Assembly: GCF_026239675.1 (NCBI RefSeq)
Contig: NZ_JAPIVQ010000003.1
Coordinates: forward strand, 558,001 to 622,000
DNA length: 64,000 bases
Origin: Pedobacter sp. PLR
Lineage (GTDB): Bacteria; Bacteroidota; Bacteroidia; Sphingobacteriales; Sphingobacteriaceae
Direction of reading: 5' to 3'
Shown piece after piece: positions 9,252 through 18,018 of the stretch. Below the pieces are notes generated by a model, which did not search any database, was not told the DNA's origin, and saw nothing but the letters and a program-made list of their open reading frames with translations. Position 1 is the first letter of the stretch. Each line of letters opens with the position of its first letter. Position numbers and translations under genes: made by a program.

Positions 9252-10055
9252 ATGATAGAAATTTTTAATGATATCAGAAAACTTTATCAATTTAAGCCTC
9301 CTTGTTCGGATCTGGCTAAGGATATCGAATTTTATTCGGAGACCTCATTAACTGCAACAGCGCATTATATTAAATCTGAAAATTTTACAGTTAAACTTTT
9401 TCCAAGTTATACCCCAACCATATGGATCAACCTGGGATCACCTTATTGGCTGAAAAACGGGAGTACGACCCAACGGATAGGCCAGCATGCAGATATTCTA
9501 GTCCTGAGGAATCAGGTTGTGGAAAGAAATAACCTTCCATCAGACAATATATTTACAGTTAAATTTCATCCGGGAGGGTTTGAATCCGTCTTTGGCTTCA
9601 GTCAACATAAAATAGGAGATCAGGTAGTTCCACTTTCCGATCTGATTCCCATTCCTTTTTTAAACCGGTTAAAATCAAGCGGGAACTTTGCGGATAGAGT
9701 GAACCTGCTCCAGGATTTTTTTTTGGAAAAACAAAAAGGAAGAAAAGAACTCCAGCACATCAAAGTGATCAGGCAGGCCATTCATGCATTTGATACTTTA
9801 AAGCCCGGGGAAAGCAATAGTTTCATTGCAAGTAATTTATGTCTTACCGATAAAACATTTTATCGACATTTTACGGAAGCAGTTGGCGCTAATCCTAAAA
9901 CCTATATGATGGTAAACCGTGCCAGAAAGGCCTTGACTTCCTATATTCTTAACCCTAAAGCTTTTTCTGCCTATCAACATGGATATTATGATCCAGGTCA
10001 TTTCTATAAAGATATCCTAAAATTCACCGGACAGAAACTGTCTGCTTTCAAATGA
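9252..10055 (+). CDS. AraC family transcriptional regulator
   Basis: A 267-residue protein. The C-terminal 100 residues carry the two-helix-turn-helix AraC domain (FIASNLCLTDKTFYRHFTEAVGANPKTYM, GYYDPGHFYKDILKFTGQ), and the N-terminal 150 residues are a ligand-sensing-like domain similar to DUF6597 proteins. An in-frame TTG lies two codons earlier, but ATG at 9252 is preferred. A TACATTTG -7 element lies at 9206-9213. Divergent from the PNGase F gene and upstream of the S33 hydrolase, either of which could be its target. Confidence 0.85.
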   Translation: MIEIFNDIRKLYQFKPPCSDLAKDIEFYSETSLTATAHYIKSENFTVKLFPSYTPTIWINLGSPYWLKNGSTTQRIGQHADILVLRNQVVERNNLPSDNIFTVKFHPGGFESVFGFSQHKIGDQVVPLSDLIPIPFLNRLKSSGNFADRVNLLQDFFLEKQKGRKELQHIKVIRQAIHAFDTLKPGESNSFIASNLCLTDKTFYRHFTEAVGANPKTYMMVNRARKALTSYILNPKAFSAYQHGYYDPGHFYKDILKFTGQKLSAFK

Positions 10056-10133
10056 TTAATTGTCCGTTTTTTACTTTTTTCGGAGAACTGGATTTATTTA
10101 TTTTATGAAAAGTATTTTATGGAGAAGATTAAG

Positions 10134-11573
10134 ATGAGAACCTTCCTGTTATTAACGATCCTGTTTTTTTCTTTTGGAAAGGTCATCGGACAGAAATATA
10201 CACCTCACATTGAGCAAGGGCCGTCTATGATCAAATATGATCCCCGGTTAATTGTTAAATCAGGATATCTGGTTGTCCCGGAGGATAGGGGAAATACCAG
10301 GAGTAGGAAGATTAAAATCCCTTTTGTCTTTTTTAGAAAACCCGGGTCAGCAGAAAAAAAAGGGATAACACTTTTTACTACCGGCGGTCCTGGCTATAGC
10401 ACGATCGCAAACATTGACAGTGTAGGTTATGACTCCGGGTTCTTAAAATATGGAGGTTTTATTGTTTTTGATCAGCGTGGGACTAAGCGGTCGGGCACTT
10501 GCCTTGATTGTCCGGAAATAGATACCGCAATTAAAATCAGTTACAAAAGAAACCTACCTCAAAAACGACTTGTTTTAGAAGCGGTTAAAAAGTGTCGGGA
10601 GAAACTATTAGCTCAGGGAATTAACCTGTCTGCATACAATACGACAGAAAGCGCTAAAGATATAAATGACCTTCGCCTGGCCTTACAGCTGGACTCACTA
10701 AACCTTGTCGGGATTTCTTACAGTGGTGGTCTGATGCTCACTGTGGCCAGGAACCACCCGGAAGGAGTCCGCTCCCTGATCCTGAACTCTCCACTTCCTG
10801 GTTATGTCAATTATGAAGAACATGCTTTATTCAATATCAATGAAGCACTAAACCAGGTTTTTGAAAATTGCCAGGCAGATTCTTCCCGAAAAGAAATCTA
10901 CAAAGACCTTAAATCCCGTTTCCAGCAATATTTTACAACGATTACGGGAAAAGAATTTAGTGTTTCTTACCTGGAAAAGGGCACAAAAGATAGTTTGAAA
11001 ATCAATTACGGGAAATCAGAATTGCTGGATGTGATCATTAATCATTTGAATACCAGTCAGGTCAAATCTGTACCATTTATTATGAATGAACTGATTAACG
11101 GGAAACATGCTGACTATGTCAGGGAAGTGATGGATGGCTACTTCTCTGGCGACGATAAATTGTCCAGGGGGATGCGGTATTCCGTTTATTGTACAGAACA
11201 GATCGCCTATTCAAATGAAAAGTTGGTCCATGACCAGGAATTGGTCATGCCATGGCTTTCAGAATATGTTTTTAATAATGTAGATCATGAGATTTGCAAA
11301 TGTTGGAAGGTAGCGGCTGAACCTGCAGCAGTTAAATCTCCGGTATACTCTAGTATCCCCGTATTGATGTCAGCCGGAGATATCGATCCCTGGTGCCGGC
11401 CCTTTTATAATCAATTGATCAAACGTTATATGCCCAATAGTCAGCTACTCGTATTTCACAACCGTGGACATTTATCTGGTTTTAGTTTTCAGGGTACGGA
11501 TTTTTTGCAGCTGTTCATGGAGCATCCGTATCGAAAAATTTTGTCACCAGGCAATCAGGTAAGCGTAGAATAA
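10134..11573 (+). CDS. Secreted alpha/beta hydrolase, S33 (prolyl/tripeptidyl aminopeptidase-like)
   Basis: About 479 residues from ATG 10134; an ATG five codons earlier is possible. A signal peptide (MRTFLLLTILFFSFGKVIGQ) is followed by the S33 features: oxyanion motif TTGGPGYS, FDQRGTKRSG, nucleophile elbow GISYSGG, Asp in AGDIDPWCRP and His in NRGHLSG. The C-terminal region resembles the TAP-like cap of tripeptidyl aminopeptidases. It most likely trims peptides in the periplasm; the substrate is not predictable here. Confidence 0.82.
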   Translation: MRTFLLLTILFFSFGKVIGQKYTPHIEQGPSMIKYDPRLIVKSGYLVVPEDRGNTRSRKIKIPFVFFRKPGSAEKKGITLFTTGGPGYSTIANIDSVGYDSGFLKYGGFIVFDQRGTKRSGTCLDCPEIDTAIKISYKRNLPQKRLVLEAVKKCREKLLAQGINLSAYNTTESAKDINDLRLALQLDSLNLVGISYSGGLMLTVARNHPEGVRSLILNSPLPGYVNYEEHALFNINEALNQVFENCQADSSRKEIYKDLKSRFQQYFTTITGKEFSVSYLEKGTKDSLKINYGKSELLDVIINHLNTSQVKSVPFIMNELINGKHADYVREVMDGYFSGDDKLSRGMRYSVYCTEQIAYSNEKLVHDQELVMPWLSEYVFNNVDHEICKCWKVAAEPAAVKSPVYSSIPVLMSAGDIDPWCRPFYNQLIKRYMPNSQLLVFHNRGHLSGFSFQGTDFLQLFMEHPYRKILSPGNQVSVE

Positions 11574-11581
11574 TTTTTAGC

Positions 11582-11615
11582 AAAAAAAAAGCCTCTTTAC
11601 GGGCTGTAAAGAGGC
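11582..11615 (-). terminator. Intrinsic terminator of tRNA-Gly/tRNA-Leu unit 1
   Basis: GCCTCTTTAC (11591-11600) pairs with GTAAAGAGGC (11606-11615). On the minus strand nine T follow. It may also stop plus-strand transcription of the S33 gene, but there is no T tract on that side. Confidence 0.8.
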
Positions 11616-11619
11616 AATG

Positions 11620-11704
11620 TACTCAGAGCGGGAATCGAACCCGCACGACTTTTAAGGTCACAGGATTTTAAGTCCTGCGTGTCTACCAGTTCCACCATCT
11701 GAGC
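11620..11704 (-). tRNA. tRNA-Leu (TAA), copy 1
   Basis: An 85-base class II tRNA with a long variable arm, anticodon TAA in the loop of GGACTTAAAATCC, and T-arm GCGGGTTCGATTCCCGC. The acceptor pairs GCTCAGA with TCTGAGT. It appears identical to the copy at 13444-13528. It lies downstream of tRNA-Gly copy 1 by 48 bases. Confidence 0.95.
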
Positions 11705-11752
11705 AGGTGTTAAACCTTTTAAAATAAATGCCTTCTATCTGGAAGGCATTAG

Positions 11753-11825
<73 letters not shown>

Positions 11826-11846
11826 GTTGATGACGATACGAAGATA

Positions 11847-12242
11847 GGTATTGTTTTGACTTTTTTATACTCCACCCGGAAGATTTCACCGAATGCACTG
11901 GATTTCAAGCAGAAAAAAATCATTTATTTTTTCTTGCCCATCATTTTGACAGCTAAATATCGATTCTTAACCTTTAAACCAGCTTTTGATCCCCATTAAT
12001 GAGGCTGTGTTTTTTAAAGAAAAGTATGATAATCGATAAATACTGCTGCTATTTCTAAAATTCAGAGACATTTTTATCAGCAGAGGTATTGAAACAGGAG
12101 TGTAGAGGATGGATGTTTTGCTTGTGGTTGATGCTTAGGTTATGCCGGCTGAAAAGGAATTCCAGATAAAACCTGATTTAGGAGTTTTGGGATTGATCCA
12201 AAAAAAAAAGCTCCTGCTGATTGTAGAGAATGAATTTTGGGC
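11847..12242. other. Intergenic stretch between tRNA-Gly copies 1 and 2
   Basis: No convincing gene. Its first 90 bases resemble the sequence upstream of tRNA-Gly copy 2 (ACGAAGATAGG, then CTGGATTTCA about 60 bases later in both), pointing to duplication of the tRNA together with its upstream flank. The remainder is AT-rich with no further signal I can support. Confidence 0.5.
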
Positions 12243-12277
12243 TAAAAACAGAAAAGCCTTCCGAATGGAAGGCTTTT
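12243..12277 (-). terminator. Intrinsic terminator of tRNA-Gly copy 2
   Basis: AAAAGCCTTCC (12252-12262) pairs with GGAAGGCTTTT (12267-12277) around a four-base loop. On the minus strand it runs into CTGTTTTTAGC. Confidence 0.75.
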
Positions 12278-12278
12278 G

Positions 12279-12351
<73 letters not shown>

Positions 12352-12523
12352 TGTTAACGTGCCACGAAGATAGGGATAGTTTTCACTTTTCTGCAATCTC
12401 TTTTTGGAATTTCATCGAAGAAGCTGGATTTCAGGGAGTAAAATTTTAATTGATGACTACCAGGCATAGATTAAATGGCCTTTTCTTACTTTTCGGCTGT
12501 TTTAAACTTGATCAGGTATGGCG

Positions 12524-12800
12524 TTATACGACTGGTAAAAGCGCTACTTCTATGGTAATCGGCCTGCCATCTTCAGAGAATCCGATCACATTTTTCACAT
12601 ACAATGCTTTACTTTCTCCTGATGGTCCAAAGTCAAAGCCTCTGCCTGGCATCAACATAAGGTTTGGCGGTGTATTCTCTGGCCTCCATAATGGCTTTTA
12701 ATCCAGGAGAGTCTTTTTTCAGGTATAGCTGGTTTAAATAATTGTACTCTACTTTCTTAAAGAAGTGGAAGTACTTAGGGTAGGAGTTAAACCCGCATGT
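12524..12800 (-). pseudogene. Remnant of an unidentified gene, C-terminal part, frameshifted
   Basis: On the minus strand one frame encodes YPKYFHFFKKVEYNYLNQLY and then DSPGLKAIMEAR. At about 12670-12680 the protein-like text continues in another frame as ENTPPNLMLMPGRGFDFG, then ESKALYVKNVIGFSEDGRPI and a VALLPVV end with a stop at 12526-12524. A single-base shift joins them into one plausible 3' end of about 90 codons. No start codon is present; an in-frame stop at 12803-12801 precedes it. I do not recognise the family. Confidence 0.6.
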
Positions 12801-12807
12801 TCAGCTG

Positions 12808-13152
12808 TTAATTCCAGTAAGTACCGTTTAATCCCAAAACAGTGCCAAGCCATAATGCAATGATGTAGACGATCAAACTCAATATATTTGCCATTACCTT
12901 TCTCCATCCGTTATGGTAACGAATATGATCCATTACATAATAGGCTATGCCACCACATGCACCGGCCAGAGGAACGATAATCAGCGGTTTAATCATCCAT
13001 AGCTTTCCCCATTCCGGGTTAGGCTCTCCGGTTTGAAAAAGAAAAAATACGATTAGAATTAAAGCAATTCCTGCGCCTTGCAACATTCGTTTGCTTAATG
13101 GAGCAGCGTGAATGGATTGGGTTGGTAAACTGTTGTGCTGTGTCATGATCAT
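12808..13152 (-). CDS. Small membrane protein, possibly three membrane segments
   Basis: A 114-residue protein with hydrophobic segments around residues 26-42, 53-70 and 86-108 and a short hydrophilic N-terminus. Similar Sphingobacteriaceae proteins are often labelled potassium transporter KefB, but it is far too short for KefB and I see no antiporter motif, so that name should not be trusted. It has no operon partner and sits between two tRNA loci. Confidence 0.65.
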   Translation of the reverse strand: MIMTQHNSLPTQSIHAAPLSKRMLQGAGIALILIVFFLFQTGEPNPEWGKLWMIKPLIIVPLAGACGGIAYYVMDHIRYHNGWRKVMANILSLIVYIIALWLGTVLGLNGTYWN

Positions 13153-13407
13153 TTTGTTGTTAATAATAAGGTGTCTGTATTTTTTAAGCGTGTCGCTATT
13201 CTTTCAATAACCGGAGTACTTAGTTTTTATAGAACAGCAATTGTATCTTAAAGTTAATGAAAAGTACTTTGTATTTCAAAGTAGTTGCTGGTTTATTTTT
13301 ATACTGTTGGGAGTTATATGTTTTGGGCTGAAGCGAAAGGAGCAGGTCGTATAGGTGTTCAACTTGATTCTGGTTACTGAGGGGGTAATTGCCAGAATTA
13401 TAGGGGC

Positions 13408-13440
13408 AAAAAAAAGCCTCTCTACTTTCGTAAAGAGGCT
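13408..13440 (-). terminator. Intrinsic terminator of tRNA-Gly/tRNA-Leu unit 2
   Basis: GCCTCTCTAC (13416-13425) pairs, with one mismatch, with GTAAAGAGGC (13430-13439); on the minus strand eight T follow. It is similar in sequence to the terminator at 11582, consistent with duplication. Confidence 0.75.
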
Positions 13441-13443
13441 GTG

Positions 13444-13528
13444 TACTCAGAGCGGGAATCGAACCCGCACGACTTTTAAGGTCACAGGATTTTAAGTCCT
13501 GCGTGTCTACCAGTTCCACCATCTGAGC
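13444..13528 (-). tRNA. tRNA-Leu (TAA), copy 2
   Basis: The same 85-base tRNA-Leu(TAA) as at 11620-11704, again downstream of a tRNA-Gly (51 bases apart) and upstream of a similar terminator. Confidence 0.95.
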
Positions 13529-13579
13529 AGGTGTTAACCTTTTAAATTAAATAGCTTCATGATAGTTGAAGTTATTTAG

Positions 13580-13652
<73 letters not shown>

Positions 13653-13733
13653 ATGGTTTTTATTTTAACATCATCCGATGTTGCCAAGTTCTTAAAGTGT
13701 ATTTCGTAATACCCTTTGTTTCGTTTGGGAATG

Positions 13734-13763
13734 CAAATATAGGGACTTTTATTTATCTGTCAA
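13734..13763 (-). promoter_or_regulatory. Promoter of tRNA-Gly/tRNA-Leu unit 2
   Basis: On the minus strand TTG (13763-13761), a 19-base spacer and TATATTTG (13741-13734) match the Bacteroidota housekeeping consensus exactly. Confidence 0.7.
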
Positions 13764-13789
13764 GTTTTTTTTATAAATAATTTGGTTGG

Positions 13790-14296
13790 CTAGTATAAGT
13801 TATTGTCTTTCAATACTTCCATGATCAAATTATTTTCAAAACCCTTCGTCATAAGGTAGGTGATGAGCTTATTTCTCCTTTTATAAGGATCAGATTCCTT
13901 GATTAAATTCGACTTTTTCTCCGCAGAAGCTAGTATGGCTTTTAAATAATCATCGTAATCGATCGTATTTAAAGCCTTTAAAATCATTTTCTCAGGAACC
14001 TTTTTTAATTTAAGTGCCTGCTTGATTTTGATTTTACCCCATTTCTTGATGTTAAACTTGCCGGAAACATAAGCATGAGCAAATCTTTCTTCGTTCAAAT
14101 AGTTGGTGGTGATGAGTTCAGAAATGTTTTCTTCCACCTCATCCGGCCTCAATCCCCATTCATAAAGCTTATTTCTGACTTCCTGCTGCGCACGTTCCTG
14201 ATAGGCACAATAATGCTCGGCTTTGAATAAAGCTGTTTTCTTATCGTATTTGACGATTTTTTTCTCTGAATTTTCCAAGTCTACAATAATACACAA
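13790..14296 (-). CDS. recX: RecX family regulatory protein
   Basis: About 168 residues. Segments AEHYCAYQERAQQEVRNKLYEW, DEVEENISELITTNYLNEERFA and WGKIKIKQALKLKKVPEKMI are typical of RecX, which binds RecA filaments and limits their activity. No ATG exists near the N-terminus: initiation is probably TTG, either at 14296 or six codons later at 14278 (LENSEKKIVKYDKK); the later one fits family length better. It stands alone; recA is not in the window. Confidence 0.85.
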   Translation of the reverse strand: MCIIVDLENSEKKIVKYDKKTALFKAEHYCAYQERAQQEVRNKLYEWGLRPDEVEENISELITTNYLNEERFAHAYVSGKFNIKKWGKIKIKQALKLKKVPEKMILKALNTIDYDDYLKAILASAEKKSNLIKESDPYKRRNKLITYLMTKGFENNLIMEVLKDNNLY

Positions 14297-14580
14297 TCGA
14301 TAACTACTGAATTTGAAATCCTTCGGCCATAATGCAATATTGACGTTTTTAATACAAATAAAGGGTTAGGAGCAAAAGATAGCAACAAGAGCAGTATTCA
14401 CAACAAAAAGGCCAGGTTAGCGGAACTAACAATTGACAAATCAACAACAGGTATCAGTAATAGTGGGAAATCAACAAAAATAACCAACAAGAGAACGGTC
14501 AAACCTAATGGTGCATAAAATTGATCAAAAAATCACGCCTTAACTATTGTTATCCCTGCAAATACTTTAATTTTGAAGCT

Positions 14581-17040
14581 ATGAGCAGTACCACGTATAC
14601 AATTGACCATTTTGCGGAGATTCTTCATGCAAAAGCTTTTAGTCCTCAACCGAAATTGACCATTACCAGACTGGTGATAGATAGCAGAGCGGTTATTGAC
14701 CCTGAAAGTTCTTTGTTTTTTGCCTTACAGGGGAAGCGTGATGGTCATGAGTATCTGAGGGAGGCATACGCTAACGGGATCAGGAGTTTTGTGATCAGTG
14801 ATGATCAATACTTCGCCGTTTTTCCGGATGCAAACATGCTGTTGGTCGAAAATGTAGGCCAGGCGCTGCAAACATTGGCCATTGCACACAGGGATCAATA
14901 CGATTTAAAAGTGTTGGCTATTACCGGTAGCAACGGAAAAACGATAGTCAAAGAATGGCTCTATCAACTTTTGGCTGCTGATTATAACATCGTCCGTAGT
15001 CCTAAAAGTTTCAATTCTCAGATCGGCGTGCCTTTGTCGGTATGGAGCATTCAGGAAGAACATACCCTTGGGATTTTCGAAGCAGGGATCTCCAAAGAAA
15101 ATGAAATGGAGTCACTTCAACGTATTATTAAACCTACAATCGGGATTTTAACCAATATCGGGGAGGCGCATGCAGAAGGATTTTCCTCTCCAAAAGCAAA
15201 GCTGCTGGAGAAATTAAAGCTCTTTAAGGATACTGAGGTTTTCATTTATTCTCCGGATTATACCAGTGGAATAGCAACTAAAGACCTGCCGGGACAAACA
15301 AAATTCTCCTGGAGTTTAACGCAAAAAGCGGATCTACAGATATCCTTTGTGGAGCCTATAGAAGACAAGACCTATATCAGGGCAATATATAAAGGTTCAG
15401 AAATAGAATGCCTGATCCCTTTTAGCGACAGGGCTTCTGTTGAAAATGGCATCATTTGCTGGGCTACGATGCTCTCTATGGGGTATCCGGCGGAAGTAGC
15501 AGATGCACGTCTGGAGAAATTAAACAAGGTAGGGATGAGATTGGAGTTGAAAAACGGTATCAATCAATGTTCGGTTATCGATGACTCCTATGTTGCAGAT
15601 ATTCCTTCTCTTGCCATCGCGCTCGACTTTCTGAACCTTCAGAATCAACACCCTAAAAAAACATTAATTCTATCCGATTTACAGGAGACCGGTAAAAAAG
15701 AATCCGTTCTTTATGCGGAAATTGCAGACCTGTTAAAGCAGAAAAACCTGCAAAGACTAATCGGTATTGGCCCTAATATATCTTCGATGGCCTCCCTATT
15801 TGATATGGAAGCCTCATTTTATGAAAGCACACAAGATTTTATAGATCATTTTCCGGCGATACATTTCTATAATGAAACCATCCTGGTAAAGGGAGCGAGG
15901 AAATTTGAATTTGAGCGCATCAGTAAGATGATCGCTCAAAAAGTTCATGATACCGTATTGGAAATCGACCTGAATGCGCTTGCAGGAAACCTCCAATTCT
16001 ATCGCAATAAGCTGAAACCAGGTGTCAAAATCATGGCCATGGTGAAAGCCTTTTCCTATGGAAGCGGGAGTTTTGAAATCGCCAATGTGTTGCAATACCA
16101 TAAAGTAGATTATCTGGCGGTGGCTTATACAGATGAGGGTGTAGCACTGAGAAAAGGAGGGATTACGATGCCGATTATGGTGATGAGTCCGGAACCTTCT
16201 GCCTTTGATGCCATCGTAAAATATAAGCTGGAACCCGAAATTTATAACCTGGACATCCTGAATAGCTTCATCAAATTTCTTCCGGGAGAGCGCTATGATT
16301 ATCCGGTTCACCTTAAAATTGATACTGGCATGCATCGGCTGGGTTTCGAAGAAACCGAACTCGGAGATTTACTAAATACTATTCAGGACAGTAAAAAAAT
16401 CAAAGTAGTATCTGCTTTCTCTCATTTGGTAGGGAGTGATGAAATTCATCATGATGAATTTACCCAACATCAAATTCAAAGATTCAAGTCAATTGCACAA
16501 AAGATAACAGACGGACTCGGGTATAATTTTATCTGGCATATTTCGAATACCTCCGGCATTTCCCGTCATCCGGAAGCGCAACTGGATATGGTCCGACTAG
16601 GGATAGGTTTATACGGCCATGATGGCGGATTAAACCAGAATAAAGGACTTCAAACCGTTGCCGTATTGAAAACTACCATTACTCAGGTGAAAGAAATCAA
16701 AGCAAATGAAACTGTTGGTTACGGCCGGAAAGGGCTTTTACCCGAAGGAGGAACCATTGCAACCGTCAAAATCGGCTATGCAGACGGTTATACCAGAAGG
16801 TTCGGTAATGGGGTAGGGAAAATGTTGGTGAATGGTCAGCTGGTGCCAACAGTTGGCGTGATCTGTATGGATATGTGCATGTTAGATGTAACCGGACTGG
16901 ACGTAAAAACAGGTGATGAAGTGATTGTTTTCAATGGAAAACTAACCATTGCCATGCTCGCTGAACAAATCGAAACCATCCCTTATGAGATTTTAACGAA
17001 TATTTCACAAAGGGTGAAACGGATTTATTTTTATGAGTAG
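14581..17040 (+). CDS. Bifunctional MurF (UDP-MurNAc-tripeptide:D-Ala-D-Ala ligase)/alanine racemase
   Basis: 819 residues from ATG 14581. The N-terminal half is a Mur ligase with ATP-binding AITGSNGKTIVKEW near residue 115-128 and a LSDLQETGKKE region in its C-terminal domain. From about residue 455 it is an alanine racemase: MVKAFSYGSGSFE carries the PLP lysine near residue 487, and IGYADGYTRRFGNG and GVICMDMCMLDVT follow. The fusion joins D-Ala supply to its use in peptidoglycan precursor synthesis and is known in Bacteroidota. A TAATTTTG element (14568-14575) lies only six bases before the ATG. Confidence 0.93.
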   Translation: MSSTTYTIDHFAEILHAKAFSPQPKLTITRLVIDSRAVIDPESSLFFALQGKRDGHEYLREAYANGIRSFVISDDQYFAVFPDANMLLVENVGQALQTLAIAHRDQYDLKVLAITGSNGKTIVKEWLYQLLAADYNIVRSPKSFNSQIGVPLSVWSIQEEHTLGIFEAGISKENEMESLQRIIKPTIGILTNIGEAHAEGFSSPKAKLLEKLKLFKDTEVFIYSPDYTSGIATKDLPGQTKFSWSLTQKADLQISFVEPIEDKTYIRAIYKGSEIECLIPFSDRASVENGIICWATMLSMGYPAEVADARLEKLNKVGMRLELKNGINQCSVIDDSYVADIPSLAIALDFLNLQNQHPKKTLILSDLQETGKKESVLYAEIADLLKQKNLQRLIGIGPNISSMASLFDMEASFYESTQDFIDHFPAIHFYNETILVKGARKFEFERISKMIAQKVHDTVLEIDLNALAGNLQFYRNKLKPGVKIMAMVKAFSYGSGSFEIANVLQYHKVDYLAVAYTDEGVALRKGGITMPIMVMSPEPSAFDAIVKYKLEPEIYNLDILNSFIKFLPGERYDYPVHLKIDTGMHRLGFEETELGDLLNTIQDSKKIKVVSAFSHLVGSDEIHHDEFTQHQIQRFKSIAQKITDGLGYNFIWHISNTSGISRHPEAQLDMVRLGIGLYGHDGGLNQNKGLQTVAVLKTTITQVKEIKANETVGYGRKGLLPEGGTIATVKIGYADGYTRRFGNGVGKMLVNGQLVPTVGVICMDMCMLDVTGLDVKTGDEVIVFNGKLTIAMLAEQIETIPYEILTNISQRVKRIYFYE

Positions 17041-17049
17041 TTTTGCAGC

Positions 17050-17640
17050 ATGAACAGAATTGGTAGGGCCTTATTAAGATATATCATTAAAGGACTCTTA
17101 ATTGTATTGCCTATTGCACTAAGTATTTTTATTGTGATCGTAGCTGTAACTACAGTAGACAGCTGGTTAAATATAAACAATATCCTCGGTGTGGATCCCC
17201 GGACAGGTGCCAGCAGGAATATTCCCGGACTGGGCTTAGCACTCGTAGTAGCCATTACACTTGTTGCCGGTGTGTTCGTTACCAATTTCGTAACCGAACC
17301 CATGTACAACTGGTTCGCCAGAATACTGGACAGACTTCCCATCCTTAAATTCATTTATTCTTCCATTAAAGACCTTACAGAAGCTTTCGTCGGGGATGAA
17401 AAGAAATTCAATAACCCTGTACTCGTAGAAGTCGAAGGGGATTTAAAAAGAATCGGATTTCTAACGCAAAGCGATTTATCTGCAATCGGACTCCCGGGAG
17501 AATCTATCGTATATTTTCCTTTTTCTTACTCTTTCGCCGGACAAGTCTATGTGGTGAAAAATGAAAAGATCAAGCCTTTAAAAATGACTGCCGCTGAAGC
17601 AATGAAACTAGTCGTATCAGGTGGTGTAAGTCATATCTAA
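17050..17640 (+). CDS. DUF502 family membrane protein
   Basis: A 196-residue protein with two predicted membrane helices (about residues 10-32 and 58-80) and the DUF502 pattern VTEPMYNWFARILDRLPILKFIYSSIKDL, followed by a soluble region with VPFSYS-like text (VYFPFSYSFAGQVYVV). The function of the family is not established. It starts nine bases after murF-alr, so it is probably cotranscribed. Confidence 0.87.
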   Translation: MNRIGRALLRYIIKGLLIVLPIALSIFIVIVAVTTVDSWLNINNILGVDPRTGASRNIPGLGLALVVAITLVAGVFVTNFVTEPMYNWFARILDRLPILKFIYSSIKDLTEAFVGDEKKFNNPVLVEVEGDLKRIGFLTQSDLSAIGLPGESIVYFPFSYSFAGQVYVVKNEKIKPLKMTAAEAMKLVVSGGVSHI

Positions 17641-17696
17641 AAATAAAACGCTGATAAGCTAAAGAACGCTGATGATCACTGATTGGAAATAATAAT

Positions 17697-17875
17697 CCTG
17701 AAATAAAGCATTCTATATGAACTGAGGTAATCAACATGAAATAAATCCTGGAATAAAGCATTTAACATGAACTGAAGTAATCATCATGGAATAAGGTGAT
17801 CAATAAAGCATTCCATATGAACTGAAGTAATCATCATGAAATAAACCTGAAATAAGGTATTCATCATGAATGTAA
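17697..17875. repeat. Degenerate tandem repeat, about 50-base units, 3.5 copies
   Basis: Units begin near 17697, 17747, 17801 and 17846 and share CCTGAAATAAAGCATT, ATATGAACTGAAGTAATCA and TCATGAAATAA with scattered changes. Noncoding, between the DUF502 stop and a strong hairpin. It probably grew by slippage or unequal exchange. Confidence 0.75.
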
Positions 17876-17884
17876 TTGATGCTG

Positions 17885-17976
17885 AAAATGAAAAAAGATA
17901 GTTGTGAGCCCGACATTCAAATCTTTTGCCCTTCAGCGAAAGATTTGAGGAGGGGAGCAACTATCTTTTTCATTTT
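17885..17976. terminator. Long two-tier hairpin between convergent genes
   Basis: The outer arms are 17885-17904 (AAAATGAAAAAAGATAGTTG) and 17958-17976, complementary except for one bulged A. Inside, TCAAATCTTT (17917-17926) pairs with AAAGATTTGA (17939-17948). Both ends give T-rich tails on the respective strands, so it can serve the DUF502 transcript and the LOG transcript. The nested second stem is more than a simple terminator needs. Confidence 0.7.
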
Positions 17977-18018
17977 ACCTAAGTTCTTACACCGGTCAAT
18001 TAAAAACCGCCTTCAAGC

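Noticed and set aside
12450..12701. Plus-strand reading frame of 83 codons in the tRNA region
   Set aside because: It lies opposite the frameshifted remnant, whose minus-strand text is far more protein-like; this frame has no start context or recognisable domain.
12808..13152. KefB potassium transporter label
   Set aside because: At 114 residues it lacks the antiporter and TrkA-N domains of KefB; only a small membrane protein can be supported.
13220..13522. Minus-strand reading frame starting inside tRNA-Leu copy 2
   Set aside because: Its N-terminal part is the translated tRNA and terminator; not a gene.
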